NCBI GenBank assembly: GCA_021373015.1
Contig: JAJFTJ010000002.1
Location: 1-64,000, forward strand
DNA from: Nitrospiraceae bacterium
GTDB taxonomy: Bacteria > Nitrospirota > Thermodesulfovibrionia > Thermodesulfovibrionales > UBA1546
Length of the DNA: 64,000 nt
Direction: 5' to 3'
Part shown: positions 62,596-64,000 of the stretch, piece by piece
How positions within the stretch are numbered: position 1 is the first letter of the stretch
How the letters are laid out: the number at the start of each line of letters is the position of its first letter
Notes under the pieces: generated by a model
Database searches by the model: none
What the model was told of the DNA's origin: nothing
The model's input: only the letters and a program-made list of their open reading frames with translations
Position numbers and translations under genes: made by a program

Positions 62596-63972
62596 TCAGG
62601 TATTAAGCCCGTATTTTTTCATCTTATTAAATAGGTTTTTCCTGCTTATGCCCAGTAGCTCTGCTGTTTCAGTCCTGCTCCACTTTTTCTCTGTAAGCGC
62701 CTCAATGATAAGTTTCCTTTCTTCTTCAGATTTTGCTGTCTCAATTCTTTCTTTTGCTTTTCCCACTGCGTAGGGTTTCTTAAAGTTGTTTATATCAATA
62801 AGTGCAGAGATTGTGTCACCTGCTATCACTGTGCTTTCCTCGAGTATTATTGCTCTTTGTATCAAATTTTCCATTTCTCTCACATTTCCGGGCCATTCAT
62901 AGCCAAGAAAAAACTTTATTGCAGATGAAGAAATGCCCTTAATATTCTTGCCGATACTTTTATTGTATTTTTTTAAAAAATGGTCTGCTAAAAGAGGGAT
63001 GTCTTTTTTTCTGTCTCTTAAGGGAGGAACATGTATTTCAAAAACCTTTATTCTATAGAAAAGGTCGTCTCGGAATTTCCCCTCTTCAACAGCAGAGGAA
63101 AGATTTTTATTGGTTGCAGATATAAGTCTAAGGTCAACCTTTATTGTTTTTGTGCCGCCGAGCCTTTCTATCTCTTTGTCCTGAAGAGCCCTGAGAAGTT
63201 TTGCCTGAAGCCCAAGAGATAAGTCTCCGATTTCATCCAGGAAAATAGTACCGCTTGAAGCTCTTTCGAACTTTCCGATATGCTGCTTTGCAGCCCCGGT
63301 GAAAGAACCTCTTTCATATCCGAAAAGTTCTGATTCAAGGAGTGTCTCTGGTATTGCCGCACAGTTTACACCTACAAACGGTTTGTCTTTTCTTTCACTC
63401 AATCTGTGTATCGTTTTTGCAATAATTTCTTTTCCTGAACCGCTCTCGCCTGTTATCAATACCGTAACATCAGTTGATGCTACTTTTTTTGAAAGTTCTA
63501 CTGCCTGTTTCATTTCATCGCTTTCTGCAATAATATTATCACTTAAAGTTTTTTCGAGACTTTCTTTTTTAAGAGCCTCGAGTTCTTTTTGCAGTATATA
63601 TTTTTCTATTGCCCTTTTTATGATTATTCTTACTATTTCTATGTCAATTGGTTTTGTGAAAAAGTCATATGCTCCGTGCTGCAGCGCCCTGATAGCGAGT
63701 TCTTTTGAAGCAAATGCAGTTATCATTATTACAGGCATCGAATGTGTTTCTCTTATTTTTTCCAGCACTTCAATGCCGCTCATCCCTGGCATCCTCTCAT
63801 CAAGCAGCACCAGGCTGTAATCCTGTTGTTTGATAAGGTCTAAGGCTTCGGATCCATTGCCAGCTATATCAAACGGGAATCCGTCTTTTTTAAGCAGTTC
63901 TGCAAGAAAAAACTGGATACTTTGATCATCATCAGCAATAAGAATTCTATTTTCCTGAATTTGATGCGCCAT
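62596..63972 (-). CDS. NtrC family sigma-54-dependent response regulator
   Basis: A 458-residue regulator. Receiver domain 1-125 with acidic pocket ADDDQ and phospho-acceptor Asp in LVLLDERMPGMSG. AAA+ domain about 145-385: Walker A GESGSGKE, sigma-54 contact loop ERGSFTGA, Walker B GTIFLDEIGDL. A Fis-type helix-turn-helix ends the protein (TETAELLGISRKNLFNKMKK). AAGGAG precedes the ATG. A kinase gene probably lies just beyond the window's end. Confidence 0.95.
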   Translation of the reverse strand: MAHQIQENRILIADDDQSIQFFLAELLKKDGFPFDIAGNGSEALDLIKQQDYSLVLLDERMPGMSGIEVLEKIRETHSMPVIMITAFASKELAIRALQHGAYDFFTKPIDIEIVRIIIKRAIEKYILQKELEALKKESLEKTLSDNIIAESDEMKQAVELSKKVASTDVTVLITGESGSGKEIIAKTIHRLSERKDKPFVGVNCAAIPETLLESELFGYERGSFTGAAKQHIGKFERASSGTIFLDEIGDLSLGLQAKLLRALQDKEIERLGGTKTIKVDLRLISATNKNLSSAVEEGKFRDDLFYRIKVFEIHVPPLRDRKKDIPLLADHFLKKYNKSIGKNIKGISSSAIKFFLGYEWPGNVREMENLIQRAIILEESTVIAGDTISALIDINNFKKPYAVGKAKERIETAKSEEERKLIIEALTEKKWSRTETAELLGISRKNLFNKMKKYGLNT

Positions 63973-64000
63973 TAAGACTCCTTTTGTATCCTAAATATTC

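Overview
The window is a dense 64 kb stretch of chromosome from a Gram-negative bacterium of moderately low GC content. Outer-membrane biology is explicit: a complete tol-pal operon, a beta-barrel protein ending in phenylalanine, lipoproteins and a lytic transglycosylase. The gene set (molybdate uptake, periplasmic molybdenum sulfite dehydrogenase, ECF nickel uptake, Bsu/Bacteroides-type SdhCAB, polyferredoxin, sigma-54 regulators) suggests an anaerobic or microaerophilic sulfur-metabolising lineage such as Nitrospirota (Thermodesulfovibrionia-like) or Desulfobacterota. That placement is inference from gene content; no rRNA is present.

Layout. 1-3.5 kb: tail of a DUF488 gene, a one-domain ModE regulator, a decayed binding-protein gene behind a Mo-box-like palindrome, then modABC. 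3.6-5.9 kb: SRP RNA, dnaX, ybaB. 5.9-7.4 kb: sulfite dehydrogenase sorAB. 7.5-12.6 kb: PLD-like membrane protein, lepA, and a fluoride-channel (crcB)/DUF190 group with small exported proteins. 12.8-23.6 kb: a forward run of hemW, uvrA, lipoprotein, gspE-type ATPase, two oligopeptide-type permeases, leuD, leuB, PilZ-REC protein, cdd. 23.6-28.3 kb: polyferredoxin, DUF1015, gap, pgk. 28.3-30.0 kb: tRNA-Val(CAC) followed by a 1.6 kb AT-rich insertion that ends in a copy of the tRNA 3' half. 30.0-50.8 kb: a long reverse-strand block with tolQRAB-pal-cpoB-moaA, tlyA-dxs-ispA, malic enzyme-sdhCAB, a branched-chain amino-acid-type ABC transporter and guaA. 50.9-55.9 kb: DUF2283, a membrane protein, then the nickel cluster nikR-OMP-nikMN-nikQ-nikO-small protein. 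55.9-64 kb: HD-GYP response regulator, a large unknown protein, Slt-type transglycosylase, ZapB-like and ZapA proteins, and an NtrC-type regulator.

How it fits together. Molybdenum is a theme: uptake (modABC), a regulator, a molybdenum enzyme (sorA) and a cofactor biosynthesis gene (moaA) all lie here, although both ModE and ModC lack the molybdate-binding MOP/TOBE domain. Nickel is a second theme: NikR sits beside an ECF nickel transporter that has gained an outer-membrane barrel and a 65-residue accessory protein, and two pairs of 7-bp half-sites with identical 20-bp spacing precede nikR and the barrel gene.

Most unusual features: (1) the tRNA-Val-targeted 1.6 kb insertion with no recognisable integrase, carrying two tiny coupled ORFs and a basic protein of unknown family; (2) the direct-repeat candidate NikR operators; (3) an A8 run in dnaX at the end of the gamma-domain region with stops close by in both shifted frames, a candidate slippage site for making gamma as well as tau; (4) a duplicated 33-34 bp promoter in the mod region that places transcription start on the start codon, with several other genes looking leaderless too.
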